64,000 bases of DNA from Asaia krungthepensis NRIC 0535. Lineage in GTDB: Bacteria > Pseudomonadota > Alphaproteobacteria > Acetobacterales > Acetobacteraceae. The notes below the pieces were generated by a model, which worked only from the letters and a program-made list of their open reading frames with translations, was not told where the DNA came from and made no database searches. Location: positions 62,001-126,000 of the forward strand of contig NZ_BAPV01000001.1 in NCBI RefSeq assembly GCF_025995175.1, given 5' to 3'. The translations under genes were made by a program, and so were the position numbers. How positions within the stretch are numbered: position 1 is the stretch's first letter; each line of letters begins with the position of its first letter. This document shows positions 17,853 through 27,081 of the stretch, piece by piece.

Positions 17853-19889
17853 TCAAGAAAGGTCGATACCCTCAAGTTCCTCCAGCCAGGCTGCCGCTGT
17901 CCCGTCAGAAGGCGCCCGCCACTCGCCCCTGGGTGAAAGGCTTCCCCCTGGAGAGAGCTTGGGCCCGTTTGGCAATGCTGAACGCTTGAACTGGCTGAAA
18001 CCGAAGAATCGCTTCACGAAGAGGATGAGCCAGCGGTGAATGGTGTGGGGATCATAAGCATAGCGCCGGTCGTCGGGATAATGGGCTGGCCAGATACCAC
18101 GCTCCGCTTCTTCCCATGCCTGCATGGCGAGGAAGAGGATCTTACCCGGCCTGAAGCCGTGACGAAGCGTGTAGTAAAGATTGAAATCCTGAAGCGGATA
18201 AGGGCCTATCTTTTCTTCTGTTTTCTGCACACCGCCGGCGTCGGCCGGTACGAGTTCGGGAGTGATTTCCGCCGAGACGATCGTCTCGAGAACCGTCCCT
18301 ATTGATGTCCCGAGGATTTCTCGTCGGGCGAGCCAGCGTATCAGATGCTGGATCAGTGTCTTGGGCATGCCCGCATTGACATTATAATGAGACATCTGGT
18401 CACCCACGCCATAGGTGCACCAGCCCAGCGCCAGCTCGGAGAGATCGCCCGTCCCGATCACGATCCCGTTGCACTGGTTTGCCAGTCGGAACAGGAAATC
18501 CGTGCGCAGCCCTGCTTGGACATTTTCGAACGTCACGTCATGAACGGCTTCGCCGGCGGCGAAGGGATGGCCGATGGTGGCCAGCATCTGCATGGCCGTT
18601 GGTTTGATATCGAGCTCATGCGCCGAAACGTCGAGCGCGTCCATCAGCTCATGGGCCAGTCCGAGGCTGGTATCGCCTGTAGCGAAGCCCGGCATCGTAT
18701 AGGCTTCCACCCGGTCGCGTGGCCAGCCCATCTCGTCAGCCGCACGTGCCGCGACCAGAAGCGCAAGGGTCGAATCGAGGCCCCCCGACACGCCAATGAC
18801 TACCCGCTCGACCCCGCTCGATCGCAGGCGCTGGGTGAGCGCACGCACCTGTATGGTCCAGGCCTCGTAGCAGTCCTGATCGAGACGCTGAGGATCGCCG
18901 GGCACGAAGGGGAAACGGGGCACCTCGCGTTCGAACCCGATATCGCCCTTTGGGGGCGACAAAGTGAACCGGATACGACGCCACAGGGTCGTCGCGCTGG
19001 CGCGTGCGCAATCATGGAAACTGCCCATCCGCATCCGTTCCTGACGCAGCAGGTCGAGATCGACATCCACAAGAGTCTTTTGCGCGGTCTCCGGAAACCG
19101 GGTTGATTCGCCGAGCACCCGACCATTTTCGTAAACCGAAACCTGTCCGTCCCAGGCTACATCGGTGGTGGATTCTCCCGCCCCCGCCGCAGCATAGATA
19201 TAAGCGCAGATTGCCCTTTGCGACTGCGCGCGGCAGAGCAGATGACGGTCTTCGGATTTGCCGATCGTGATCGTGCTGGCCGAGGGATTGCCGATGATCG
19301 TTGCGCCCGCCATGGCCAGAGCCGTGCTGGGCGGGCTGGGAACCCACAAATCCTCACAGATTTCGATTCCAAGTGAAAAGCCAGGGAGATCATCGGCCTC
19401 GAAGATCAGATCTGTTCCAAACGCGACCGTCTCGTCGCCCAAAACGAGCGTTTCGCCGGTTATCCCTGTTCCCGGGGTGAAATGACGGGAGTCGTAGAAT
19501 TCGCGGTAATTGGGCAGATAGGATTTGGGGACAATGCCCAGAAACCTGCCGCGATGCAGAATGACGGCGCAATTGAACAGCCTGGCCCGATGCACGAGGG
19601 GGGCCCCGACCACCAGCACACTCCCCCAGGAGGCTGATTTCTCCCGCAGGATGAGCAAAGCCTCGATGACGCCTTCGAGCAGTGCGTCCTGCTGGCGCAG
19701 ATCATCGATGGCGTATCCCGAAAGGCCCATTTCAGGAAACACAGCCAAAGCAGCGCCCGCGGCATCGCATTCGGCAGCAAGGGCGATGATCTGGGTCAGG
19801 TTATAGCGTGGGTCGGCAAGGCGTACAGGAACGGTGCAGGCGGCAACACGAGCAAAACCGTGCCGGTACAGAGAGCGGAACGTGCTCAT
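17853..19889 (-). CDS. nadE: Glutamine-dependent NAD+ synthetase
   Basis: Cytoplasmic 678-residue enzyme catalysing the last step of NAD biosynthesis, amidating nicotinate adenine dinucleotide with ammonia from glutamine. The N-terminal nitrilase-type amidohydrolase domain has its Glu in VFPEMGLSGY, Lys in PKSYLPNY and nucleophile Cys in IEICEDLW. The C-terminal synthetase domain has the PP-loop VSGGLDST and GTGDLSELALGW. The length fits the long two-domain form. The start at 19889 has an AGGAG-type site 6 nt upstream. It appears monocistronic, with a terminator beyond its 3' end. Confidence 0.96.
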   Translation of the reverse strand: MSTFRSLYRHGFARVAACTVPVRLADPRYNLTQIIALAAECDAAGAALAVFPEMGLSGYAIDDLRQQDALLEGVIEALLILREKSASWGSVLVVGAPLVHRARLFNCAVILHRGRFLGIVPKSYLPNYREFYDSRHFTPGTGITGETLVLGDETVAFGTDLIFEADDLPGFSLGIEICEDLWVPSPPSTALAMAGATIIGNPSASTITIGKSEDRHLLCRAQSQRAICAYIYAAAGAGESTTDVAWDGQVSVYENGRVLGESTRFPETAQKTLVDVDLDLLRQERMRMGSFHDCARASATTLWRRIRFTLSPPKGDIGFEREVPRFPFVPGDPQRLDQDCYEAWTIQVRALTQRLRSSGVERVVIGVSGGLDSTLALLVAARAADEMGWPRDRVEAYTMPGFATGDTSLGLAHELMDALDVSAHELDIKPTAMQMLATIGHPFAAGEAVHDVTFENVQAGLRTDFLFRLANQCNGIVIGTGDLSELALGWCTYGVGDQMSHYNVNAGMPKTLIQHLIRWLARREILGTSIGTVLETIVSAEITPELVPADAGGVQKTEEKIGPYPLQDFNLYYTLRHGFRPGKILFLAMQAWEEAERGIWPAHYPDDRRYAYDPHTIHRWLILFVKRFFGFSQFKRSALPNGPKLSPGGSLSPRGEWRAPSDGTAAAWLEELEGIDLS

Positions 19890-20070
19890 GGGATCATCTC
19901 CTGTGCCTTATAGCCCACGGCGCACTGCCGGGTTCATGCCCAGAAACGTCTTTCCAGATTAAAAAACAAGGGGTGTGCAGGTGGAAGGCAAACCTGTCGC
20001 AGACTGATCCGTTCACGCTCAGGCCCGGACCATGACGATTTTGTTATGTTCCAATCAAGGAGTGATCGCC

Positions 20071-20241
20071 ATGGACCTGTTGCGCTGGACAATCGTGTTT
20101 CTGATTCTTGCCCTTCTGGCAGGCCTTCTAGGTTTTGGCGGTATTTCTGCCGACTTTGCATCCATCGGCAAGATTCTCTTTTTCATTTTCCTCGTTCTGT
20201 TCGTGCTCAGCTTCATCTTCGGTCGCGGCCGTATGCGCTGA
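20071..20241 (+). CDS. Small DUF1328 (YtjA/UPF0391) membrane protein
   Basis: A 56-residue protein made almost entirely of two hydrophobic helices ([21 protein letters not shown] and [17 protein letters not shown]) with a basic tail GRGRMR. This is the DUF1328 layout; members are small inner-membrane proteins of unknown function that are often stress-induced. The start is the ATG at 20071 with AAGGAG 8 nt upstream; the frame continues to 20032 but those residues are not family-like. Confidence 0.88.
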   Translation: MDLLRWTIVFLILALLAGLLGFGGISADFASIGKILFFIFLVLFVLSFIFGRGRMR

Positions 20242-20351
20242 TCCTCGGACCGGACGCCCGGCGGCCTCCCTGTGATGGGGAAAAGGCCGGGCTCGCCGGT
20301 CAGGACCAGGCAGAGGGATGAGCATCCTGCATTATCCCCTCCGCCTGGGTG

Positions 20352-21005
20352 TCAGTACCCGTTAGGATCCGGATCTCCCGGATAAGCGTAGCCCTGAGCA
20401 GGGTCGCACCCCGCGTAGCCACCGCAGGCATAGGTGTACGGGGCGGCGGCGTAGGGTTGAGCCCCATATGGGGCGGCATAGTAAGGCTGCGCCACGGCAG
20501 CGCCAATGACGGCACCTGTCGCCAGACCCACGCCGAGACCGCCCCAGCCGCCACCCCAACCCCAGCCGCCCCAGCCCCAGCCACCGCCCCAGCCCGGCAT
20601 ACCCCAGCCATAGCCCATCCAGCCCGGGCCACCCCAGCCCCAGCCGGGACCACGCCAGCCACCACCCCAGGGTCGGCCCCAGCCGCCCCCACCGTACCAG
20701 CCTGGCCCACGCCCACCCCAACCGGGGCGACCATAGCCAACTCGGCCGTAGCCAGGGCCACCACCCCGGTAGCCACCACCCCAGCCACCGGGGCGACCAC
20801 CACCCCAGCCGCCGGGCCCACCAGGCATACCCCCGCCGGGGCCACCACCGTGGAAGCCCCCACCCGGGCCGCCTCCACCGCCGTGAAAGCCCCCGCCGGG
20901 ACCGCCGCCTCCGTGGAACCCGCCGCCCCGCTGGGCTTGCGCAGGTGACATGAATGTCAGGGGGACGAGGCAGAGCACCGTCCCGACAAGATAGCGATTG
21001 CGCAT
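20352..21005 (-). CDS. Secreted glycine-rich repeat protein of unknown function
   Basis: A 217-residue protein with a clear signal peptide (cleavage after SPAQAQ, near residue 25). An N-terminal block repeats GGGFHGGGGPGG, a middle block is Gly/Trp/Pro-rich (GRPGWGGRGPGWYGGGGWG), and a short hydrophobic stretch GLATGAVIGAAVA follows. The tail is Tyr/Ala/Pro-rich with two Cys (CGGYAGC). Such proteins, with one glycine-zipper-like segment, occur widely in alphaproteobacteria without known function. GAAGGAAAG precedes the ATG at 21005. Low complexity makes homology inference unsafe. Confidence 0.75.
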   Translation of the reverse strand: MRNRYLVGTVLCLVPLTFMSPAQAQRGGGFHGGGGPGGGFHGGGGGPGGGFHGGGPGGGMPGGPGGWGGGRPGGWGGGYRGGGPGYGRVGYGRPGWGGRGPGWYGGGGWGRPWGGGWRGPGWGWGGPGWMGYGWGMPGWGGGWGWGGWGWGGGWGGLGVGLATGAVIGAAVAQPYYAAPYGAQPYAAAPYTYACGGYAGCDPAQGYAYPGDPDPNGY

Positions 21006-21181
21006 GGGTTTGCTCTTTCCTTCCTCGGAAAGCGGATCAATCCGTCTCTCGTCACGATTATATCGTGCCTGGGAGCGGCGGAATAAAGTCGAACGCGTAA
21101 CCGCCGGATGACGTTTCGTGACAAATTACCCGCCCTGGCGGACGATCAGCCCGACTGAACGCGCGAGCCCAGATCGTTTCG

Positions 21182-21745
21182 TTATCGCCGGGGGCGGCGG
21201 CGTATATGGCCACCCAGACGGGACAGGACCTCCTGAAGCTCACCCTGCTTCATGTCCGGTATCGTTATGGGGGGCGGAGGCGTACGCGCGGCCGGGGTTG
21301 AAGGGCGCATGACCGCGGGATCCTGAACGATTCTGATTTTCCGTACGAGGGTCGTCCCGTCATCGAAGCGCAGGTCGCGCCCGGTGCGCAGCGGGCCACA
21401 ATGGTTGTTGATACGCTCGATAAGCTGTGGTGCCAGATGTTGCAGCTCCAGGGCAACGGGGCCCGTGCAGGCAATCGTCAGCGTTCCCTGGCTGACCCGG
21501 CGGGGCTCGGTCTGGGCCGCAAGAGCGGGGCCCACGATTTCGGCCCAGTCCAGGATCAGTCTCACAGCCGGGGCCGGACGCTTGTTGAACGCCGGACGCG
21601 TCACCTGCGGAATAATGGCACCCAGGGCCCGCCCTGCCATGTTCCGGCGTGGTTCCAGCGACCCAGCCTGCGCAGGCATGACGGATCCGGGTACCTTGCC
21701 GGTGACAGCGGGTTTGACCGTTCTGGCCGTGCGGGGGCGCGTCAT
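21182..21745 (-). CDS. DUF721/DciA-like protein
   Basis: A 187-residue basic protein with a DUF721 domain in the middle (VRLILDWAEIVGPALAAQTEPRR...GTLTIACTGPVALELQHLAPQLIERIN). The N-terminal 40 residues are Pro/Arg-rich and the C-terminus is basic (GHIRRRPRR). Some DUF721 proteins (DciA) help load the replicative helicase. The gene is divergent from mutY with 69 bp between starts, a neighbourhood also found in other alphaproteobacteria. The start at ATG 21745 is preferred; a longer frame would cross into mutY. A shorter start at Met36 (MAGRALG) is possible. Confidence 0.8.
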   Translation of the reverse strand: MTRPRTARTVKPAVTGKVPGSVMPAQAGSLEPRRNMAGRALGAIIPQVTRPAFNKRPAPAVRLILDWAEIVGPALAAQTEPRRVSQGTLTIACTGPVALELQHLAPQLIERINNHCGPLRTGRDLRFDDGTTLVRKIRIVQDPAVMRPSTPAARTPPPPITIPDMKQGELQEVLSRLGGHIRRRPRR

Positions 21746-21814
21746 ACCATCAGTCTCCGCCTCACGAGGGCCGGAAAATCGGACACTGGAAGCGGTTCCT
21801 CGGGTGGGGGAGGG

Positions 21815-22921
21815 ATGAACACCCTTGCCGGATACGTTCTCGCGCTTCATATCGCCCGGGTGACTCCTTCTGCCTCTTCCCTGCTCGACTGGTATGCCCG
21901 TCAAAGACGGATCCTTCCCTGGCGTGCCCTGCCGGGGCAAAGCGCCGATCCCTACGCGGTATGGCTGAGCGAGATCATGCTTCAGCAGACAACGGTCGTG
22001 ACCGTTATGCCCTATTATGAGCGCTTCCTGAAGCGTTATCCCACGGTGCACGACCTTGCAGCGTCGCCCTTGCAGGATGTGCTGAGCGCCTGGGCGGGGC
22101 TGGGCTATTACAGCCGCGCACGCAATCTTCATGCCTGCGCCACGATCGTATCGGCGCGTGGTGGCTTCCCCGACACGGTTGAGCAACTCCAGGCCCTGCC
22201 GGGTATCGGCGCCTATACCGCCCGGGCTATTGCGTCGATCGCTTTCGGCGTGCCGGTCGTTCCGGTCGATGGAAATGTCGAACGCATCACGGCGCGGCTC
22301 CACGCAATGACGGAACCCCTGCCTCAGGCGCGTCGTCAGCTCGATAAACTCGCAGAGCACCTCAACCACGATCCCGACGCCCGACGTGCCCCTTCCGATT
22401 TCACTCAGGCTCTTTTCGATCTCGGGGCAGGGATCTGCACGCCGCGTCGACCCTCATGTCTCGTATGCCCGTGGCGCAACCCGTGTAAGGGGCATGAAAC
22501 AGGGGATCCGGCTCGCTTTCCGGTCAAGGCGCCACGCAAGGCGAAACCGGAACGCCATGGTGTGATCTTTGTCATCAAGAGCAGAGAAGGCGCTCTCTGG
22601 CTGCGTCATCGGCCCGAGAAGGGTCTGTTGGGGGGGATGACCGAATTTCCGGGAACAGCTTGGCTCGACGAGCCGATATCCCTGGTCCATGCCCTGTCGC
22701 AGGCCCCCGTCGCGCTTGAGCCGGAGGGGCGGACATGGAAAGTCGCTGGACAGATCCGGCATGTTTTCACACATTTCGTCCTGAATCTGACTGTCGTGAA
22801 TGTTGCGATTGCCGATTTTTCACCGCTCCATAATCAGGATGGATTTGCCTGCCCTCCCGACGCCCTGAAGGACCAGGCCCTGCCGAGCGTCATGAACAAA
22901 TGTCTGGCTCTGGCCCAATAG
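21815..22921 (+). CDS. mutY: A/G-specific adenine DNA glycosylase
   Basis: A 368-residue base-excision repair enzyme that removes adenine opposite 8-oxoguanine. Visible motifs are the family LSEIMLQQTTV, the helix-hairpin-helix LPGIGAYTARAI, the catalytic Asp in VPVDGNVERI, and the 4Fe-4S ligand set C-x6-C-x2-C-x5-C (CTPRRPSCLVCPWRNPC). A C-terminal Nudix-like domain recognises 8-oxoG (GVIFVIKSREGALWLRHRPEKGLLGGM). ATG 21815 follows GGGGGAGGG. It is divergent from the DUF721 gene and 72 bp before an unknown gene. Confidence 0.96.
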   Translation: MNTLAGYVLALHIARVTPSASSLLDWYARQRRILPWRALPGQSADPYAVWLSEIMLQQTTVVTVMPYYERFLKRYPTVHDLAASPLQDVLSAWAGLGYYSRARNLHACATIVSARGGFPDTVEQLQALPGIGAYTARAIASIAFGVPVVPVDGNVERITARLHAMTEPLPQARRQLDKLAEHLNHDPDARRAPSDFTQALFDLGAGICTPRRPSCLVCPWRNPCKGHETGDPARFPVKAPRKAKPERHGVIFVIKSREGALWLRHRPEKGLLGGMTEFPGTAWLDEPISLVHALSQAPVALEPEGRTWKVAGQIRHVFTHFVLNLTVVNVAIADFSPLHNQDGFACPPDALKDQALPSVMNKCLALAQ

Positions 22922-22993
22922 GAGAGGTCAGTGATCCGCTCCCTTTCCCGGGAGCGCCGTCTGGCCCATGACTGATGAAAGGGACGCCTGTCC

Positions 22994-23596
22994 ATGCTCT
23001 ATGCCTCCGCACGTTTCTGGCTTCTCGATTTCTTCGGCCATGTTGTCGATCATGATCCGTTACGGGATTGCCTTTTCTCGGTCGTACCCCCTCCCGGTCG
23101 TTATCCAGGCCTCTTCTTCTTCGCCGACAGCGTTGCGCTTCAGCAATTCACTGTGACCCTGCGCAAGATCGTCTCGCTGCCGGTGCCTATTCCCCAACTC
23201 CAGGCCACCCGCCAGACGAATGGTCTCATCACGCTTCAGCGCCTCGACGGAACGGGGCGTTATCTGCGCAGCGTCGAGAATGCAGGGATCGATTTTCAGG
23301 CAACGGAGGCGAAGGACTGGGAGCATTTCCTGATCCTCTCCGAGCCGATGATGCACAGTTACGCCATTCTCAGTCAGGGAGAAGTGAGCGTCATCACCGA
23401 CCCTGACGAAGAGATCCTTTCGCCGATGAGTTTCGTCGAGGGCTTCAAGGGGCGTATCGGACCTCACGATTTCAGCCTTGCCGCCAATCTCACAGCTCTT
23501 GAGGATCTCTCGTCGCTCGAGGTCGGAAGTGGTGCCCCCCTGGTCCTTCGTACCGATCAGGGAGAGGAAATCACCCTGACCGTCACACGGTCATGA
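22994..23596 (+). CDS. Conserved-looking hypothetical protein
   Basis: A 200-residue soluble protein that I do not recognise. It has no signal peptide or membrane helix, although the N-terminus is aromatic-rich (MLYASARFWLLDFFGHVVDHD). Codon use matches its neighbours, and GAAAGGGA stands 11 nt before the ATG, so it is a real gene. It follows mutY on the same strand and may be co-transcribed. The last 6 bases overlap the 3' end of the convergent photolyase gene. Mixed alpha/beta content is likely; no catalytic motif is visible. Confidence 0.75.
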   Translation: MLYASARFWLLDFFGHVVDHDPLRDCLFSVVPPPGRYPGLFFFADSVALQQFTVTLRKIVSLPVPIPQLQATRQTNGLITLQRLDGTGRYLRSVENAGIDFQATEAKDWEHFLILSEPMMHSYAILSQGEVSVITDPDEEILSPMSFVEGFKGRIGPHDFSLAANLTALEDLSSLEVGSGAPLVLRTDQGEEITLTVTRS

Positions 23597-25036
23597 ACTG
23601 CGGGTCTGGCGATAGGCTTTCATGGCGCGATCGCGTCCTTCGTCGAGTGAAACAATCGGCTTCGGGTAGTCGCGCCCGAGTTTGATACCGGCCTTGTCGA
23701 GTGTTTCCGGATCGGCCTCCCAGGGGGCAGCGAGCGACTCTTTAGGGAGTTTGGCCAGTTCGGGAACCCAACGGCGGATATAATCACCCTCGGGATCGAA
23801 TTTGGCCGCCTGGCGCAGCGGGTTGAAAATGCGGAAAAAGGGTGAGGCTTCGATGCCTGTGCCTGCAACCCACTGCCAGTTGACGGCATTCGACGCAGGG
23901 TCGGCGTCGATCAGCGTGTCCCAGAACCAGGACTCACCCTCACGCCAGTCGATCAGCAGATGCTTCGCCAGAAATGACGCAACGATCATGCGCGCCCGGT
24001 TATGCATCCAGCCTGTCTCCCAAAGCTGTCGCATCCCGGCATCGACAACGGGAATGCCGGTCTGGCCGCGCTGCCAGGCCAGGAGCTGCTTTGGGCTCCG
24101 CCGCCAGGATAACTTGTCGAATTGCGGTTTCAGATTGCGCTCGGGTAATTCGGGGTTGTGGAAAAGCGTGTACCAGGAGAAGTCGCGCCAGCCGAGTTCG
24201 GACAGATAGGTGTCGCGGTCGGGGGTACGCCCTTTATCCTTGCAGTCATGCCAGATCTGACGCGGTGAAAGCACGCCAAGCCTCAGATAGGGCGATAGTC
24301 GTGAACTACCCTCGGCCGCCATGTCATTGCGACCTGTATCGTATTGTCCCAGCGCTTCATGGGCGAAATCGTGTACCAGTTCGGCGGCCTCATCCTCTCC
24401 ATGCTCCCAGTATTCACCCATCTTTTTCCCCCAATCCGGCTTGCTCGGCAGGAGAGCCTTGCCGAGGGCGCAGGGCTTGAGCGTCTTCTTGCCCTTGAGG
24501 GTGACATCCTGGAATTTAAGCTGTCCCGGCACCGGCAGAGGTGAGGGGGGCGTACCGAGCGCCTGAAACCCTTTCCACCAGGCCGAGAAGATCTTGTACG
24601 GCGTGCCTGTCTTTGTTGTGACAGATTCAGGATTGCGTAGCACGGTGCCATGGGATCGATTGAAAGCGCAGTCCAGCGCGTCGAGCTTTTGGGCAACCGC
24701 CTCATCCTGGGCGCGGGCCTGCTTCTGGTAGCGATGATGACAGAACACGGCACGCGCCCCTGTATGAGCCACCAGATCGGGAATGACCGTGACCGGATCG
24801 CCCTCGAGAATCAGGCAGTCGCCGCCATGCTCTCTGAGACTATCTCTAAGCGCCTCGAGCGCGCCATGCAGGAACCATTTATAGGCGCCCCCCGGTGCGC
24901 GTATGGCGTCTGATGTGTCCAGCACATAGACGCACAGGATCTTGCCTCCCTTCTCGCTGGCGGCAGTGAGGGCCGGGTGATCGGCAAGGCGCAAATCATC
25001 GCGGAACCATACGAGGGAAAGCGGGGCTTGGGTCAT
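23591..25036 (-). CDS. phr: Deoxyribodipyrimidine photolyase (class I)
   Basis: A 481-residue light-dependent repair enzyme splitting cyclobutane pyrimidine dimers, with an N-terminal antenna-binding Rossmann domain (LVWFRDDLRLADHPAL) and a C-terminal FAD-binding helical domain. The signature TGIPVVDAGMRQLWETGWMHNRARM, followed by FLAKHLLIDWREGE and NWQWVAGTG, is typical of class I CPD photolyases. The conserved Trp residues of the electron-transfer chain lie in this region. The start ATG is at 25036. It is convergent with the preceding hypothetical gene (6-bp overlap). Confidence 0.95.
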   Translation of the reverse strand: MTQAPLSLVWFRDDLRLADHPALTAASEKGGKILCVYVLDTSDAIRAPGGAYKWFLHGALEALRDSLREHGGDCLILEGDPVTVIPDLVAHTGARAVFCHHRYQKQARAQDEAVAQKLDALDCAFNRSHGTVLRNPESVTTKTGTPYKIFSAWWKGFQALGTPPSPLPVPGQLKFQDVTLKGKKTLKPCALGKALLPSKPDWGKKMGEYWEHGEDEAAELVHDFAHEALGQYDTGRNDMAAEGSSRLSPYLRLGVLSPRQIWHDCKDKGRTPDRDTYLSELGWRDFSWYTLFHNPELPERNLKPQFDKLSWRRSPKQLLAWQRGQTGIPVVDAGMRQLWETGWMHNRARMIVASFLAKHLLIDWREGESWFWDTLIDADPASNAVNWQWVAGTGIEASPFFRIFNPLRQAAKFDPEGDYIRRWVPELAKLPKESLAAPWEADPETLDKAGIKLGRDYPKPIVSLDEGRDRAMKAYRQTRSS

Positions 25037-25301
25037 GGTCGGGCTACTCGGGAAGAGGGACGGGCCGGGAAGAGGCGAAGCTCAAATCGTGAGGCCATGA
25101 GCATCACGGTTGCGTGTCCAGCGCGTCAGAGCGGCTTTGGTTTGTCGGCTGCCCCACTGGCGGCGCATGCGTCAGGCTTTGTCGGTCCGCGAAAGCTGTG
25201 GCCGGGGCGCAACAGCCATGCCGATACCGATTTGTAACGAAGCGAACCCTCTCCCGGCAGGAGCGTTCTGAAGCCCAGAACTTTTGATAAGGAATTGTTT
25301 C

Positions 25302-25496
25302 ATGACCACGGCTTCCTTCTTCCGCACCGGTGCTCTTGCTGTCCTTCTGGCTCTGCCGGCCCTGGGTCTATCGGCATGCAACACGGTTGACGGTGCCGGT
25401 CGCGATGTCAGCTCCATCGGTCACGACGTCAGCCGTGGCGCTGGCGCCACCCAAGGCGCGATCCACAACTCCGTGCCGCAGGCTGCCACGCACTGA
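25302..25496 (+). CDS. Entericidin-like small lipoprotein
   Basis: A 64-residue lipoprotein: signal peptide, lipobox LSAC with Cys at residue 26, then CNTVDGAGRDVSSIGHDVS. This matches the entericidin A/B pattern (CNT..G.G.D....G). The mature peptide is Gly/Ser/Ala-rich and probably anchored to a membrane. Entericidins in enterobacteria form an antidote/toxin pair; here only one gene is present, so such a role is not shown. ATG 25302 has AAGGA 8 nt upstream, and a terminator follows at 25580. Confidence 0.8.
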   Translation: MTTASFFRTGALAVLLALPALGLSACNTVDGAGRDVSSIGHDVSRGAGATQGAIHNSVPQAATH

Positions 25497-25579
25497 TCAG
25501 GGCAGACCTGAACCGGGCAGGCCTTTCCCGGTCTGTCCGGTAACGAACGCCGTCCCTCGTTTCATCGGGGTATCGGCAG

Positions 25580-25610
25580 AAAAGGCGGTGCCTTCGGCAT
25601 CGCCTTTTCT
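25580..25610 (+). terminator. Rho-independent terminator after the entericidin-like gene
   Basis: AAAAGGCGGTGCC pairs with GGCATCGCCTTTT (one G-U pair) around a TTC loop, ending in CTTTTCTGT. It lies 84 nt downstream of the small lipoprotein gene and before the riboflavin leader. Confidence 0.78.
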
Positions 25611-25728
25611 GTATCGGCGTCCCGCAAGGCTCGCAGGGTTGTCCTGGGTAGTCCGGGCACGACTTGCAAAATTATCCGGACACAGCACATAGTAGAAAAC
25701 CGGCCGGTCAGGTCGGCTGATAATTTGA

Positions 25729-25869
25729 CGTTCTCAGGGCGGGGTGGAACTCCTCACCGGCGGTAGGTGCCTTTGCACGAGCCCGCGAGCGCCTTCGGTC
25801 CCTGGACCGAAGGGACAGCAGATCCGGTCCAAATCCGGAGCCGACGGTCATAGTCCGGATGGAAGAGAA
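25729..25869 (+). promoter_or_regulatory. FMN riboswitch (RFN element)
   Basis: The canonical conserved blocks of the RFN element appear in order: TTCTCAGGGCGGGGTG, CACCGGCGGT, AGCCCGCGAGCG, CAGCAGATCCGGT, CCGGAGCCGACGGT and AGTCCGGATGGAAGAGAA. The closing stem is formed by TTCTC with GAGAA. It lies directly upstream of ribD-ribE-ribBA-ribH and should reduce their expression when FMN is abundant. About 126 nt separate its end from the ribD ATG and would hold the expression platform. Confidence 0.96.
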
Positions 25870-25995
25870 CAGGTTACGCTTTCGCAAGGGGCTCCCTCTT
25901 GTGAAGACGCCAGATGTTCGCGCCCGGGGACCGTCCAGACAGGATGGGACCGTATTACCGTGCCGGGAGATTTCTCCTCCAGCCCCGTTTTGCAT

Positions 25996-27081
25996 ATGGG
26001 GCAAGCGCCACAGAGCGTTTCAGCGTCGGAAAGCCGGGCAGTGCGCCAAGGCTTCGAGGCAGCGCTCAATGAGGCTGCACGCTATCTGGGCGCCACTTCT
26101 CCCAATCCTGCCGTGGGCTGTACTTTGCTCGACCGCGAAGGCGGTATCCTTGTGGTTGCCGCCCACCATCGTGCAGGCGCGCGCCATGCCGAAGCGCTGG
26201 CCCTGCATCAGGCGCGTGAACGAGGGGTGATCGACCGTGTCGTGACCGCGCTTGTCACGCTGGAGCCGTGCAATCATGTCGGGCGCACGCCGCCCTGCAG
26301 CGAAGCGCTGCGCGACAGCCCGGTCGAGACCGTCTGGGTGGGTGTGCGCGATCCCAACCCCGTGGCGGGCGGGGGGATTGCCCGGCTGCGGCAGATGCCA
26401 GAAGGGCGTCAGGTGCGCCTGCTGGAGGATGAACCCGGTTTTGCTGATCTTCATGAGGGCTGTCAGGCCCTGATTGCGCCTTTCGCAACGCGCATGGTCA
26501 AGCAGCGTCCGTGGATTACGGTCAAGCAGGCGCTTGATGCGCAGGGCTCCATGATACCGCCTGCAGGACGCACCACTTTCACCTCGCAACAATCGCTCGA
26601 GATCGCTCATCGCCTGCGTCGCGCAAGCGATGCGATCATCACCGGCATTGGCACCATCCTGTCCGATAATCCGCGTTTCGATGTGCGTCATGTGCCGGAC
26701 CATGAAGACAGGGCCCCTCGGCTTGTCGTGGTGTGCGACCGGCAGAATCGCCTGCCGGATTCCTGGCGCGAGAAAATGATCGGCAGCGGATTTCGTGTAC
26801 TCGTTTCACGTGATCTCGCCGAAATTCCGGCCCTGCTGGGCGATCATGGTGTGAACTGGGCCATGGTCGAGGCAGGCCCCTCCCTGCTCGACGAGATCAG
26901 GCGTCTTGCCCTGTGGGATGACTGGCTGGTTTTCCATGCCGGGGAGTCCGGGGCAGGGCAGTCCGGGAGCGCGCCCTCAGACAGGGATCGCGCCGTAATC
27001 ACCTCTCATGGGCCTACGCCCCTGCGTTTCATTCTGGATGAAGGGGCGCATCCCCTTCCTGCTGACAAGGTTGCACTCTGA
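25996..27081 (+). CDS. ribD: Bifunctional riboflavin biosynthesis deaminase/reductase
   Basis: A 361-residue enzyme carrying out the second and third steps after GTP ring opening: deamination of the pyrimidine and reduction of the ribosyl side chain. The N-terminal cytidine-deaminase-like domain has TSPNPAVGC, HAEALAL and the zinc motif PCNHVGRTPPC. The reductase domain begins near RPWITVKQALDAQGS and includes SDAIITGIGTILSDNPR. The start is placed at ATG 25996, just before the deaminase domain; it lacks an obvious ribosome site, and the frame is open back into the riboswitch. Its stop overlaps the ribE ATG (TGATG). Confidence 0.95.
   Translation: MGQAPQSVSASESRAVRQGFEAALNEAARYLGATSPNPAVGCTLLDREGGILVVAAHHRAGARHAEALALHQARERGVIDRVVTALVTLEPCNHVGRTPPCSEALRDSPVETVWVGVRDPNPVAGGGIARLRQMPEGRQVRLLEDEPGFADLHEGCQALIAPFATRMVKQRPWITVKQALDAQGSMIPPAGRTTFTSQQSLEIAHRLRRASDAIITGIGTILSDNPRFDVRHVPDHEDRAPRLVVVCDRQNRLPDSWREKMIGSGFRVLVSRDLAEIPALLGDHGVNWAMVEAGPSLLDEIRRLALWDDWLVFHAGESGAGQSGSAPSDRDRAVITSHGPTPLRFILDEGAHPLPADKVAL

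Noticed and set aside
20380-20940. Short tandem repeats that could suggest a repeat array
   Set aside because: They are the codons of Gly/Trp/Pro repeats in a signal-peptide protein, without uniform repeat-spacer units, so not a CRISPR array.
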